From NCBI GenBank assembly GCA_031257385.1, contig JAIROT010000022.1:1-41319 (forward strand): a stretch of DNA of 41,319 nt. The letters are read 5' to 3'. The DNA is from Treponema sp. GTDB taxonomy: Bacteria > Spirochaetota > Spirochaetia > Treponematales > Breznakiellaceae. Position numbers and translations under genes: made by a program. The notes under the pieces were generated by a model. That model saw only the letters and a list, made by a program, of their open reading frames with translations, made no database searches and had not been told where the DNA came from. How positions within the stretch are numbered: the first letter of the stretch is position 1; each line of letters begins with the position of its first letter. This document shows positions 31,021 through 38,524 of the stretch, piece by piece.

Positions 31021-32319
31021 ATGAAAATAAAAAGCGGATTTGGGTTTTTAGTGGTGCTATTGCTTGTTTTGGCGGGTGTTTCCTGTAAATCGGCGCCGCC
31101 TGCGGCTGAGGAGACGCCGTCCGCCGCCGCACCGGAGAGTGCGCCCGCTCCGGCGCAGCCGGCGGGACCGTCCCAGGCTTCCCTTGACGCCCTGCAAAAG
31201 GCCGCCGCCAGGGCGGAAGCGGCCCGGCAAAGGGCTGTTGATTTTGAAAGCCCGTCCTATTTCCCCAGTGATTGGGAAAGCGCCGAGGCCCGGTATACGG
31301 CAGCCGGCGGTCTTCCCAAAGGCGCCGACGCCGAGATTCAGGGGGCGGCTGCCGCGCTTGAAGCCTCCGCGGATGCTTTTGACGAGCTTTTCAACAAGAC
31401 CATTCCCCTCTATGCCCAGGCGCGGGAAGACGAGGTAATGGCCGCCAGGGACGCGCTTATCGCCACCGGCGTGACCGCTTCTTTTCCCGAATATCTGCGG
31501 GAAGTTGACGAGTCCGCCCTCATTGCGGTCAGTCAGTATGGGGAAGGGGATTATTATGCCGCTAGGGATACCGCCGCCGGCGCCCTGGGAAGGTATGAGG
31601 CCTTGAAAGTGGCCGCCGACGCATGGCTGACGCGGGACGCGCTTATCGCCACCGGCGTACCCGATTTCTTTCCGGAGTATCTGGAGGAAGTTGACGGATC
31701 TGCCCTCATTGCGGCGAGTCAGTACGAGGCGGGGGATTATGCCGCTGCGAAAGATACCGCCTCCGACACGCTGAAAAAGTATCAGGCATTGAAAACGGCC
31801 GCCGATGCGTGGCTGGCCCGGCAGGAAATAATTGAGAACGGTTTTACGGACAGTAACAGCGAGGGCCTTGCCTACGCGGACGATGCCGGTCTGGCCGCGG
31901 CAGACGCCTATTTCACGGGGGATATTGACTCGGCGCTGAGAAACGCCGGGGAAGCCCTGCGCCGTTATAACCAGGTACTGGCCGTTGCCTGGGCCGGCCA
32001 TGTGGCGGAACTGGGAGAGGCGGCGAGAAAGGCCCGCCAGGCCGCGCTGGACCTTAAGGCCAATGTTGCGGTTAGGGATGTTTTTGCCGAAGGCGAAGGG
32101 TTTTATACCCGGGCAGGAGCGGCCCTGCGGATCGGCAGCTATAAAGATGCGGCGGGCTTTTACAGCCAGTCAGAGGGTATCTTTCTGACAGCGGGCCAGT
32201 CCGCCGTGGAAAAGCGCCGGCTTGCCGATGAGGCCATCAGGGAAGCGGAAAGAAGGATAGGGGAGAGCGATGAGGCCGCCTGGCAGGCCGAATTACTAAT
32301 CCAGGGAGGAGCTATATGA
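31021..32319 (+). CDS. Repeat-containing lipoprotein, 432 aa
   Basis: The ATG at 31021 has AAAGGAGAG upstream. A signal peptide ends in the lipobox LAGVSC (Cys22), followed by an Ala/Pro-rich linker (residues 24-55) and an all-helical body very rich in alanine. From about residue 143 a 62-residue unit repeats in tandem: RDALIATGV..FPEYL..VD, SALIA.SQY..GDY.AA.DT, then a Tyr-x-Ala-Leu-K segment and a helix ending AADAWL. A third copy (from ~265) is diverged. The body resembles TPR or spectrin-like helical repeats. I do not recognise a named family. The gene overlaps the LysM gene as ATGA, so the two are coupled and probably form one periplasmic or envelope complex. Confidence 0.78.
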   Translation: MKIKSGFGFLVVLLLVLAGVSCKSAPPAAEETPSAAAPESAPAPAQPAGPSQASLDALQKAAARAEAARQRAVDFESPSYFPSDWESAEARYTAAGGLPKGADAEIQGAAAALEASADAFDELFNKTIPLYAQAREDEVMAARDALIATGVTASFPEYLREVDESALIAVSQYGEGDYYAARDTAAGALGRYEALKVAADAWLTRDALIATGVPDFFPEYLEEVDGSALIAASQYEAGDYAAAKDTASDTLKKYQALKTAADAWLARQEIIENGFTDSNSEGLAYADDAGLAAADAYFTGDIDSALRNAGEALRRYNQVLAVAWAGHVAELGEAARKARQAALDLKANVAVRDVFAEGEGFYTRAGAALRIGSYKDAAGFYSQSEGIFLTAGQSAVEKRRLADEAIREAERRIGESDEAAWQAELLIQGGAI

Positions 32320-33167
32320 GCCGCCGTATTAATCTTGTGTTAATCGTTGTCGTTTTTGCCGGCGTACAGCCTTTATTCGCCCAGTATGCGCTTGCGGAGC
32401 CTGAGCTGCCGGCCTCGCTTTGGTCCGCCACTTTCATCGCCGCCGAGGACGAGGGTACGATTGTGCCGGGGTATATCCGCAATAACCGGTATTACCTTGA
32501 GAGCCGCAGGATGAACAAGCTTGCCCAGGACACCTACGAATACGGCGATTATGATCTGTCCGCCGAATATGCCAAAGAGGCGATCCGCTATGCCCAGCTT
32601 TCGGATGAGTATGTCGCACTTCAACTTAAAATGAAGGAAGCGAATGACACCATAGCCGCCGCCAAGCAGCGCCTTGACTGGGCCGTTTCAAGCGGAGCGG
32701 CCGCTTACTTTCCTGCCGAGTATGGCCAGGCCCGGCAGTATTACGACAACAGCCTCGCGGCCCGATCCGCCGAGCAGTGGGATGAGGCCATAGCCGAAGC
32801 GCGCAGGGTTATCAATACGCTGGCCTATATCCGGGTTCCGGATACATCCGGACAGATTGGACAGGCCGAACAGATCGGGCAGACCGGACAGGACCTTGCC
32901 GGCGGCAGCAATGCCGGCGCCGGCCAGTCCTTCCTGCCGGCCCAGTACACGGTCAAGCCCTGGGCGGACTCAAGAGACTGCCTGTGGAACATTGCCGGCC
33001 GCCCCTGGGCTTACGGTGACGCCACCGAATGGCGGCTCCTGTACAACGCCAACCGGGCGAAAATGACCAATCCGGATAACCCCGACCTAATTCACCCCGG
33101 CATGGTGCTGGATATCCCCAGCATCAGAGGCGAGGAGCGCCGGGGCATGTGGAGTGAAACTAGATAG
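32316..33167 (+). CDS. Secreted LysM-domain protein, 283 aa
   Basis: The start overlaps the preceding stop (ATGA, 32316-32319). A signal peptide NLVLIVVVFAGVQPLFAQ is followed by a helical region (residues ~60-170) like that of the upstream lipoprotein, with YGDYDLSAEYAKEAIRYAQ and YFPAEYGQARQYYDNSLAAR. A Gln/Gly-rich linker (IGQAEQIGQTGQ) leads to a C-terminal LysM domain (~210-270): YTVKPWADSRDCLWNIAG, WRLLYNANRAKM, LIHPGMVLDIP. LysM binds N-acetylglucosamine polymers, so this protein probably binds peptidoglycan and may tether its lipoprotein partner to it. The 3' end overlaps the convergent Nudix gene by 8 bases. Confidence 0.85.
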   Translation: MSRRINLVLIVVVFAGVQPLFAQYALAEPELPASLWSATFIAAEDEGTIVPGYIRNNRYYLESRRMNKLAQDTYEYGDYDLSAEYAKEAIRYAQLSDEYVALQLKMKEANDTIAAAKQRLDWAVSSGAAAYFPAEYGQARQYYDNSLAARSAEQWDEAIAEARRVINTLAYIRVPDTSGQIGQAEQIGQTGQDLAGGSNAGAGQSFLPAQYTVKPWADSRDCLWNIAGRPWAYGDATEWRLLYNANRAKMTNPDNPDLIHPGMVLDIPSIRGEERRGMWSETR

Positions 33168-33750
33168 CGGACAGCGCGGAGCGGTCCCGAAAGGGGCCGT
33201 TCTGTGTCTGCCAATACAAAGCCAGGGCGCTGCCCATCAGGGCATGCAAATAGGGCGCTCGCCCCATGCCGCCTGAGACCTCGCCCTCTTCAACCAGCGC
33301 GGTTTCCACGTATTCATCCTTGTCAAGCTCCCGGGTTCCGGTATTTATTAAATCTTCGGCAAGGAAAAAATGTACGCGGTTTGACATAATCGCCGGATTG
33401 GGGCTAAATTCACCTATCTTTTGTATTTTTCCCGGCGCGTAGCCGGTTTCCTCCCGCAGTTCACGGGCCGCCGCCGCCGCGGGATCTTCGCCCGGTTCAA
33501 ACACGCCGCCGGGGAATTCCAGGCTCAGCTCCCCGGCCCCGTGCCGCCACTGCCACACCATGACAAAACGCCTGCCCTCCGGCCCATCCACAACCGGAAC
33601 AATAATAGCCCAGTCCGCGGCGTCAATAACCGTAAAGGTTCCCCGCTCATTGTCCGGTGACAGACAGCGGCTCTCCCGAATGGAAAACACCGGGCACTCA
33701 AAAACCCGTCTGCTGGCTTCCTCTCGCCAGATAAGTAATTTTTCGTTCAT
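33160..33750 (-). CDS. Nudix hydrolase, ADP-ribose pyrophosphatase-like
   Basis: 196 aa. The complete Nudix box runs GVFEPGEDPAAAAARELREE plus TGY, with the catalytic REEx-type glutamates, inside a typical fold (FTVIDAADWAIIVPVV, MVWQWRHGAGELSLEFPGG). The spacing SLEFPGGV and a later proline in EFSPNPAIMSNRVHFFLAE fit the ADP-ribose or sugar-nucleotide pyrophosphatase subgroup. The exact substrate is inferred. I use the ATG at 33750; a TTG at 33759 adds three residues. No Shine-Dalgarno is present, and TATTGT (33761-33756) lies five bases upstream behind TTGCCT with a 17-nt spacer, so a leaderless message is possible. Convergent with the LysM gene. Confidence 0.88.
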   Translation of the reverse strand: MNEKLLIWREEASRRVFECPVFSIRESRCLSPDNERGTFTVIDAADWAIIVPVVDGPEGRRFVMVWQWRHGAGELSLEFPGGVFEPGEDPAAAAARELREETGYAPGKIQKIGEFSPNPAIMSNRVHFFLAEDLINTGTRELDKDEYVETALVEEGEVSGGMGRAPYLHALMGSALALYWQTQNGPFRDRSALSAI

Positions 33751-33755
33751 GGCAT

Positions 33756-33784
33756 ACAATAACGCGGTAAAAAATAATAGGCAA
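33756..33784 (-). promoter_or_regulatory. Candidate Nudix promoter, possibly leaderless
   Basis: On the minus strand TTGCCT (33784-33779), a 17-nt spacer and TATTGT (33761-33756) are followed by only five bases before the ATG at 33750. The -35 directly abuts an R2 fragment. Confidence 0.4.
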
Positions 33785-33799
33785 TGAGCCTCCGCGCGG
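33785..33799 (-). repeat. R2 end fragment
   Basis: TGAGCCTCCGCGCGG is the reverse complement of the R2 right end CCGCGCGGAGGCTCA seen at 547-561 and 34869-34883. Confidence 0.5.
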
Positions 33800-33812
33800 T
33801 ATCTGGAACGCG

Positions 33813-33900
33813 GCAGCCTGTCGCGCGTAAGTTTTTACCTTACTTCGTATCGCAAAAACCGCGATTTACGGGCTGCTTACTCAGTTTGCAGGGTTATTGC
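33813..33900 (+). repeat. Diverged R1 copy
   Basis: CAGCCTGTCGCGCGTAAG, then CTTCGTATCGCAAAAACCGC, GATTTACGGGCTGCTTACTC and AGTTTGCAGGG align in order with the copy at 19540-19621. The 3' hairpin of that copy is missing here. It lies in the 207-bp gap between the Nudix and cytidylate kinase-like genes. Confidence 0.6.
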
Positions 33901-33957
33901 GTTTTACCTTTTGTTTTTTTATTATTGAAGTAACGGAAGAAAAACAGGGGGACTTGT

Positions 33958-34779
33958 ATGGCTATTATTACCATTTCCCGCGAGCTGGCGGCACTGGGCG
34001 ATGAGACTGCCCAGGAACTGGCGAAACTGCCGGGCTATCGTTTTGTGGATAAAAAGGCCCTGGAAGAACGGATCAAATCCTATGGGATTGAAAGCCGGAA
34101 ATTCAAGAGGTATGACGAGCGGAAGCCTTCGTTTTTAGCCTCCCTGTCACAGGACAGGGATGATTATATCCATTACCTCAAAACCGCCATCTTTGCCGAG
34201 GCCGAACAGGGGAGCTGTGTGTTTATCGGGCGGGGAGCCGGCGTGGTGTTCAAGAATATGCCGGGGGTACTTTCGATATTTCTCGTGGCGCCCCTTGAGA
34301 TTCGCCTTGAGCGGGTCAAAAGCTACTTCCACTGTGACGAGAAACGGGCCAGGCAGATAATCGAACGGAGCGATCAGGACCGTATAGGCTTTCACCTGTA
34401 TTTCTTTGACATTGACTGGAAAGATCCGGGGAACTATCACCTCTCCTTCAATACCGCTGTTTTTACCCCCTCGGCCTGCGCCGAGACGATCGGGCGGCTG
34501 CGGGATTATTTTTTCAGCCCAGAAGCGGAAGCCCGGAGTGCGGCCCGTCTCAAGGAGATGGTCCTGAGCCAGCAGGTGAAGCATCACATCATCTACGAGC
34601 GGGGTATCCCAATCCACTTTCTTGAAACATCATTTTCCGGTAACACTCTGACCCTCTATGGCGTGGCCAATTCCCAGGCCCTGATAGAGATGGCCTTGAA
34701 CGCCGCGCGGGAAGCCGCCGATTCCGCCCCGGTGCGGAGCGAGATACAGATTGTTCGGGAATTCAATGTGATACCATAA
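33958..34779 (+). CDS. Cytidylate kinase-like protein with degenerate P-loop
   Basis: 273 aa. The N-terminal ~200 residues resemble the cytidylate kinase-like (AAA_26) family: AIITISRELAALGDETAQEL, RFVDKKALEERI, then GSCVFIGRGAGVVFK, SIFLVAPLEIRLERVKSYF and a LID-like region ARQIIERSDQDRIGFHLYFF. The glycine-rich GSGG P-loop that follows ISR in the family is replaced by AALGD, so normal nucleotide phosphoryl transfer is doubtful. The last ~70 residues (HHIIYERGIPIHFLETSF, LTLYGVANSQALIEMALNAA, VRSEIQIVREF) resemble a BON-type domain. The ATG at 33958 has AGGGGGA upstream. Function unknown; a nucleotide-sensing or regulatory role is possible. Confidence 0.75.
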   Translation: MAIITISRELAALGDETAQELAKLPGYRFVDKKALEERIKSYGIESRKFKRYDERKPSFLASLSQDRDDYIHYLKTAIFAEAEQGSCVFIGRGAGVVFKNMPGVLSIFLVAPLEIRLERVKSYFHCDEKRARQIIERSDQDRIGFHLYFFDIDWKDPGNYHLSFNTAVFTPSACAETIGRLRDYFFSPEAEARSAARLKEMVLSQQVKHHIIYERGIPIHFLETSFSGNTLTLYGVANSQALIEMALNAAREAADSAPVRSEIQIVREFNVIP

Positions 34780-34800
34780 GCGGGATCGCAGTTCGATGCC

Positions 34801-34884
34801 GCCTGGGAGTCTGTGGGGATTCAAAAGTCTGGTTTAATACCCCGCCCTTGATGCTGCGCAAGCTCTGCCGCGCGGAGGCTCATG
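34801..34884 (+). repeat. R1 end fragment joined to an R2 copy
   Basis: GCCTGGGAGTCTGTGGGG (34801-34818) matches the outer end of R1 in inverted orientation (compare 24232-24250). It is joined to the R2 core TCTGGTTTAATACCCCGCCC, then TTGATGCTGCGCAAG and CTCTGCCGCGCGGAGGCTCA. The R2 core is nearly identical to 29295-29343. The 207-bp gap otherwise contains only the glgP promoter. Confidence 0.7.
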
Positions 34885-34950
34885 TGCGCCCGGCCCTGGC
34901 CAAGGGGTTTTCATTCGCTGGTTAGATTTAACGTGGCGCAATTCGATTCG

Positions 34951-34979
34951 TTGACACAGAGCCTTTGAAAGCGTAAAAT
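34951..34979 (+). promoter_or_regulatory. Strong glgP promoter giving a leaderless mRNA
   Basis: A perfect -35 TTGACA (34951-34956), a 17-nt spacer and -10 TAAAAT (34974-34979) lie seven bases before the ATG at 34987. Standard spacing puts the transcription start at 34986-34988, on the start codon itself. No Shine-Dalgarno is present. Confidence 0.7.
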
Positions 34980-34986
34980 TAATATT

Positions 34987-37527
34987 ATGAATATATCTAC
35001 GTATACGGTAAAGCCGAAACTTCCCGCTCCGCTGAAGCCGCTTGAGGAGATTGCCCGCAATCTCTGGCTTTCATGGAATTATGACGCAATTCAGCTTTTT
35101 ATCAGGTTGGATTATGACGTATGGCTCCAATCCCAGCAGAGTCCGGTGCGGACTTTGGGCATGGTCAGTCAGGAGCGGCTTGCCCAGACTGCCAAGGACG
35201 ATTCCTACCTTGCCGCACTCAAGGAGGTGTACGATCGGTTCCAGCGTTACAAAAAAGGCGAAACCTGGTATCGGGGCGGCCACAAGGACGTGGTGGCCTA
35301 TTTCTCCATGGAATACGGCATGGACACATCCCTTCCCATTTATTCGGGGGGCTTGGGGATTCTTTCCGGGGATCACATAAAAACCTCCTCGGACATGGGC
35401 CTGCCCCTGGTGGGGATTGGGTTTTTGTACCGGCAGGGGTATTTCAAGCAGATGCTGAACGCCGACGGCTATCAGCAGGAAAGTTACCCCGAGAACGACT
35501 GGTACAACATGCCGGTAGAACGGAAAACCGGCAAAGACGGGCAATTTCTGAAGATTTCCGTGGATTTGGCGGGCCGCCAGGCTATTGCCCAGATTTGGGA
35601 AGTGAAGGTCGGCTGCGCTTCCCTGTACCTGCTGGATACCAATATCGAAGAAAATGCCCCGGATATCCGTAATATCACCGCGACCCTGTACGGCGGCGAC
35701 AAGGAAATCCGGATGCAGCAGGAAATTCTCCTTGGTATCGGCGGTGTCCGCGCCTTGCGCGCCCTGGGCATTAACCCCGCCGCCACCCACATGAACGAAG
35801 GCCACGCGGCTTTCCTGGGGCTTGAGCGGATCCGGGAAATCATGGCCGATAAAAATTTCACTTTTGAGGAAGCGAAAGAGGCGGTGTGGCCCACCAATAT
35901 CTTTACCACCCACACGCCGGTTCCCGCGGGAAACGAGCGTTTTGACATTGCCCTGATGGAAAAATATTTCCGCAACTGGCCGCAGGTGCTGGGGATTTCA
36001 TGGAAGGACTTTATCGGCCTTGGCCGGATATATCCCAACGACGAGCATGAAACATTCTGTATGACCGTTCTGGCCCTCAAGCTGGCGGCTTACGCGAACG
36101 GCGTGGCAAAGCTCCACGGCGTGGTTTCCCGCGAAATGTGGAAGGGCCTTTGGCCCGGCGTGCCCCTGGACGAAGTGCCCATCGCCCATGTGACCAACGG
36201 CGTCCATCCCCGCACCTGGGTTTCCAGCGGGATGATAGAGCTTCTCGACCGCTACTTCGGTCCCCATTTTGAGAACAAACCCACGGATTTGGCGATTTGG
36301 GAACGCATGGAGCGGATATCCGATGAGGAACTGTGGCGCACCCATGAGCGCCGCAGGGAGCGCCTGGTGGCCTTTGTCCGCGATCGTATCCGCGAGCAGT
36401 ACAAGCGCATAGGCGCGGTGGAACACCGGATCCACCAGGTCGAGGACGCCCTTTCCCCTTACGCGCTGACCCTCTGCTTTGCCCGGCGTTTCGCCACTTA
36501 CAAACGGGGAAACCTGCTTCTGCGCGATCCGGAGCGGCTGCTGCGCCTGGTAAAAGACAACGACCGGCCGGTCCAGTTGATCTTCGCCGGGAAGGCCCAT
36601 CCCCACGACATGCCCGGCAAGGAGTTGATCCGCGAGATCATCCACTTTGCCGAAAAATACGATGTTACCAGCCGTATCGTTTTTGTAGAAAACTACGACA
36701 TGACCGTCGCCAAGTACCTGACCTCAGGCGGAGACGTGTGGCTCAACACCCCCAGGCGGCCCATGGAAGCCTCAGGCACCAGCGGCATGAAAGCCGCCAT
36801 GAACGGCGTACTCAACTGTTCCATCATGGACGGCTGGTGGGACGAGGCTTATCAGCCTGAAATAGGCTGGGCCATCGGCAACGGCGAACAGTACGAAGAT
36901 GAAAAGCTCCAGGATGATGTCGAAAGCAAGGCGCTGTATGATCTCCTTGAGCGCGACATTGTTCCGATGTTTTACCAGCGGAGCCGCGACGGTCTGCCCC
37001 GGGAGTGGATCAAGAGGATGAAGGATTGTATGCGGATAATCGGCCAGTCCATGTCCTGCCACCGTATGCTGATGGATTACTCGAACATGTTCTATTTTCC
37101 CGCGCTCAAGAACTACCGCCGCCTGGTCAAGGACGACTATGCCGAGGCAAAATCCCTGGCGGCTTACTTTGTCAAACTACAGCAATCCTGGGACAGCCTG
37201 AAAATCGTTAAGCTCGAATCCAACGCCAGGCCGGTGATGCAGCGGGGCGATATGCTTACCGTTACCGCTTACCTTGATATGGGCCACATGCTGCCCAATG
37301 AACTGCAGGTGGAACTCTACCATGGTACGGTGTCGAATCAGAATGACGAGATCACCGGCGCCCGCCGCACGGAGATGAGGTGGATAAAAACCGGGAACAA
37401 CCTAAACCTGTACCAGGTGCGGATCGAGTGCGCCGATACCGGTAAGCAGGGCCATACGGTGCGGATCTTGCCCAAACACGACGCGCTGATCCATCCCTAT
37501 AGGTCCGGCTTTATCAAGTGGGCTTGA
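34987..37527 (+). CDS. glgP: Alpha-glucan (glycogen/maltodextrin) phosphorylase, GT35
   Basis: 846 aa. Alpha-glucan phosphorylase releases glucose-1-phosphate from glycogen or maltodextrin with pyridoxal phosphate as cofactor. The N-terminal part is the DUF3417-type region (PLKPLEEIARNLWLSWNYDA), followed by VAYFSMEYGMDTSLPIYSGG, THMNEGHAAF, FTTHTPVPAGNERF and HVTNGVHPRTWV. The PLP site is RPMEASGTSGMKAAMNG, with the Schiff-base lysine at about K602, and then MDGWWDEAY. This is the subgroup found in many bacteria and archaea. The C-terminal ~120 residues form a separate beta domain (RPVMQRGDMLTVTAYLDMGH, ELQVELYHGTV). The start gives a typical family N-terminus and lacks a Shine-Dalgarno. It is a single gene behind a strong promoter. 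Confidence 0.94.
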   Translation: MNISTYTVKPKLPAPLKPLEEIARNLWLSWNYDAIQLFIRLDYDVWLQSQQSPVRTLGMVSQERLAQTAKDDSYLAALKEVYDRFQRYKKGETWYRGGHKDVVAYFSMEYGMDTSLPIYSGGLGILSGDHIKTSSDMGLPLVGIGFLYRQGYFKQMLNADGYQQESYPENDWYNMPVERKTGKDGQFLKISVDLAGRQAIAQIWEVKVGCASLYLLDTNIEENAPDIRNITATLYGGDKEIRMQQEILLGIGGVRALRALGINPAATHMNEGHAAFLGLERIREIMADKNFTFEEAKEAVWPTNIFTTHTPVPAGNERFDIALMEKYFRNWPQVLGISWKDFIGLGRIYPNDEHETFCMTVLALKLAAYANGVAKLHGVVSREMWKGLWPGVPLDEVPIAHVTNGVHPRTWVSSGMIELLDRYFGPHFENKPTDLAIWERMERISDEELWRTHERRRERLVAFVRDRIREQYKRIGAVEHRIHQVEDALSPYALTLCFARRFATYKRGNLLLRDPERLLRLVKDNDRPVQLIFAGKAHPHDMPGKELIREIIHFAEKYDVTSRIVFVENYDMTVAKYLTSGGDVWLNTPRRPMEASGTSGMKAAMNGVLNCSIMDGWWDEAYQPEIGWAIGNGEQYEDEKLQDDVESKALYDLLERDIVPMFYQRSRDGLPREWIKRMKDCMRIIGQSMSCHRMLMDYSNMFYFPALKNYRRLVKDDYAEAKSLAAYFVKLQQSWDSLKIVKLESNARPVMQRGDMLTVTAYLDMGHMLPNELQVELYHGTVSNQNDEITGARRTEMRWIKTGNNLNLYQVRIECADTGKQGHTVRILPKHDALIHPYRSGFIKWA

Positions 37528-37680
37528 AATACGCCGTATAAAGGCTTGATGAAACCAAACCCGTCCCGGCAGGCGCAGGGCGTCAGGCCGTGTGGATAAA
37601 TTAACGCCGCAAAACACAGGCCCGGTAAATGCCGCCCTATGCGGGAAACCGCGCGGCAGTTGCCGCGGAGGCCGCCGGAC

Positions 37681-37741
37681 AGCACGGGTAACACGGACAA
37701 AAGAGAGGATTTCAAGCCAGGGTCTGTGTTGTCCGTGCTTA
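37681..37741 (+). other. Inverted repeat in the leader of the queuosine-transporter gene
   Basis: CACGGACAA (37692-37700) and TTGTCCGTG (37730-37738) can pair around a ~29-nt loop, and AGCACGG at 37681 offers a competing partner for CCGTGCTT. The pairing ends 15 bases before the ATG at 37757. A regulatory leader is possible, but I could not match it to any preQ1 riboswitch class. The rest of the 229-bp gap (37528-37756) shows nothing else I can support. Confidence 0.3.
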
Positions 37742-37756
37742 TTGTAAGGAATTGCT

Positions 37757-38506
37757 ATGTTGTCCCCTTTTTCCGGCGGGGCTTTGCCACGGCAGGGAAC
37801 CCCCCGTTTTCAATCGTTTAAGTATCTCGATATTCTTATGGCCTTTTTTGTCGCCGTTCTCATCGTGAGCAACATCGCCTCGTCGGCTAAAATTGTGGAC
37901 ATGGGCTTTTCCCTGTTTACTATCCCCATGGCCTTTGACGGCGGTACATTGCTCTTTCCCCTGTCGTATGTGTTCGGGGATGTGCTGACCGAGGTTTATG
38001 GCTTTCGGGCCTCCCGGCGGGTTATCCGTACCGGTTTTGCCGCCCTGGCCCTTTCCGCACTGGTTTTCTTTTTGCTCCGTCTGCTGCCGGCCGAAAGCGC
38101 CTGGGAAGGATACGCGGGGAGCGCCGCCTATGACGCGATTCTCGGGGGCATGAGCAGCGGCGGCATTGCCCTGGCAAGTCTTTTGGGCTACTGGGCGGGA
38201 GAGTTTTCCAACTCGGTGGCGCTTTCAAGAATAAAGGTGCTGATGAAAGGACGTATGCTCTGGGTCAGGACTATCGGTTCCACCCTGGTAGGCGAACTCC
38301 TTGACAGCCTGATCTTTGTAACGGTAGCAAGCCTTGCCGGTGTTTTTGGCTGGGAACTGTTCTGGAGCCTGGTTCTGACCAATTATCTCCTGAAATGCGC
38401 CATTGAGGCTTTGATGACCCCCGTAACCTATGCCGCAGTGAAACTCTTAAAGAAAGGCGAAGGGGCGGATGTATACGACACGGATGTGAAATATAGTCTT
38501 GTGTAA
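37757..38506 (+). CDS. Queuosine precursor transporter (YhhQ/VUT family)
   Basis: 249 aa integral membrane protein with about six hydrophobic segments, for example LDILMAFFVAVLIVSNIASS, TGFAALALSALVFFLLRLLP and FVTVASLAGVFGWELFWSLV. The family motif SYVFGDVLTEVYGFRASRRV is clear, as is WVRTIGSTLVGELLDSLIF. YhhQ-type proteins import 7-cyano-7-deazaguanine or related precursors for queuosine in tRNA. The ATG at 37757 has AAGGA six bases upstream. The N-terminal ~20 residues (LSPFSGGALPRQGTPRFQ) are unlike the family, and the true start could be slightly downstream, though none has a better Shine-Dalgarno. The helicase gene follows 18 bases later. Confidence 0.87.
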   Translation: MLSPFSGGALPRQGTPRFQSFKYLDILMAFFVAVLIVSNIASSAKIVDMGFSLFTIPMAFDGGTLLFPLSYVFGDVLTEVYGFRASRRVIRTGFAALALSALVFFLLRLLPAESAWEGYAGSAAYDAILGGMSSGGIALASLLGYWAGEFSNSVALSRIKVLMKGRMLWVRTIGSTLVGELLDSLIFVTVASLAGVFGWELFWSLVLTNYLLKCAIEALMTPVTYAAVKLLKKGEGADVYDTDVKYSLV

Positions 38507-38524
38507 ATAGGAGACTTCGTTTGT

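Noticed and set aside
31057-32001. 314-residue minus-strand frame opposite the repeat lipoprotein
   Set aside because: Its repeats mirror the tandem repeat of the real gene; no start signal, and a Gly/Arg-rich composition typical of antisense.
37528-37756. preQ1 riboswitch upstream of the queuosine-precursor transporter
   Set aside because: No preQ1-I, -II or -III consensus could be recognised; only a simple inverted repeat is visible.
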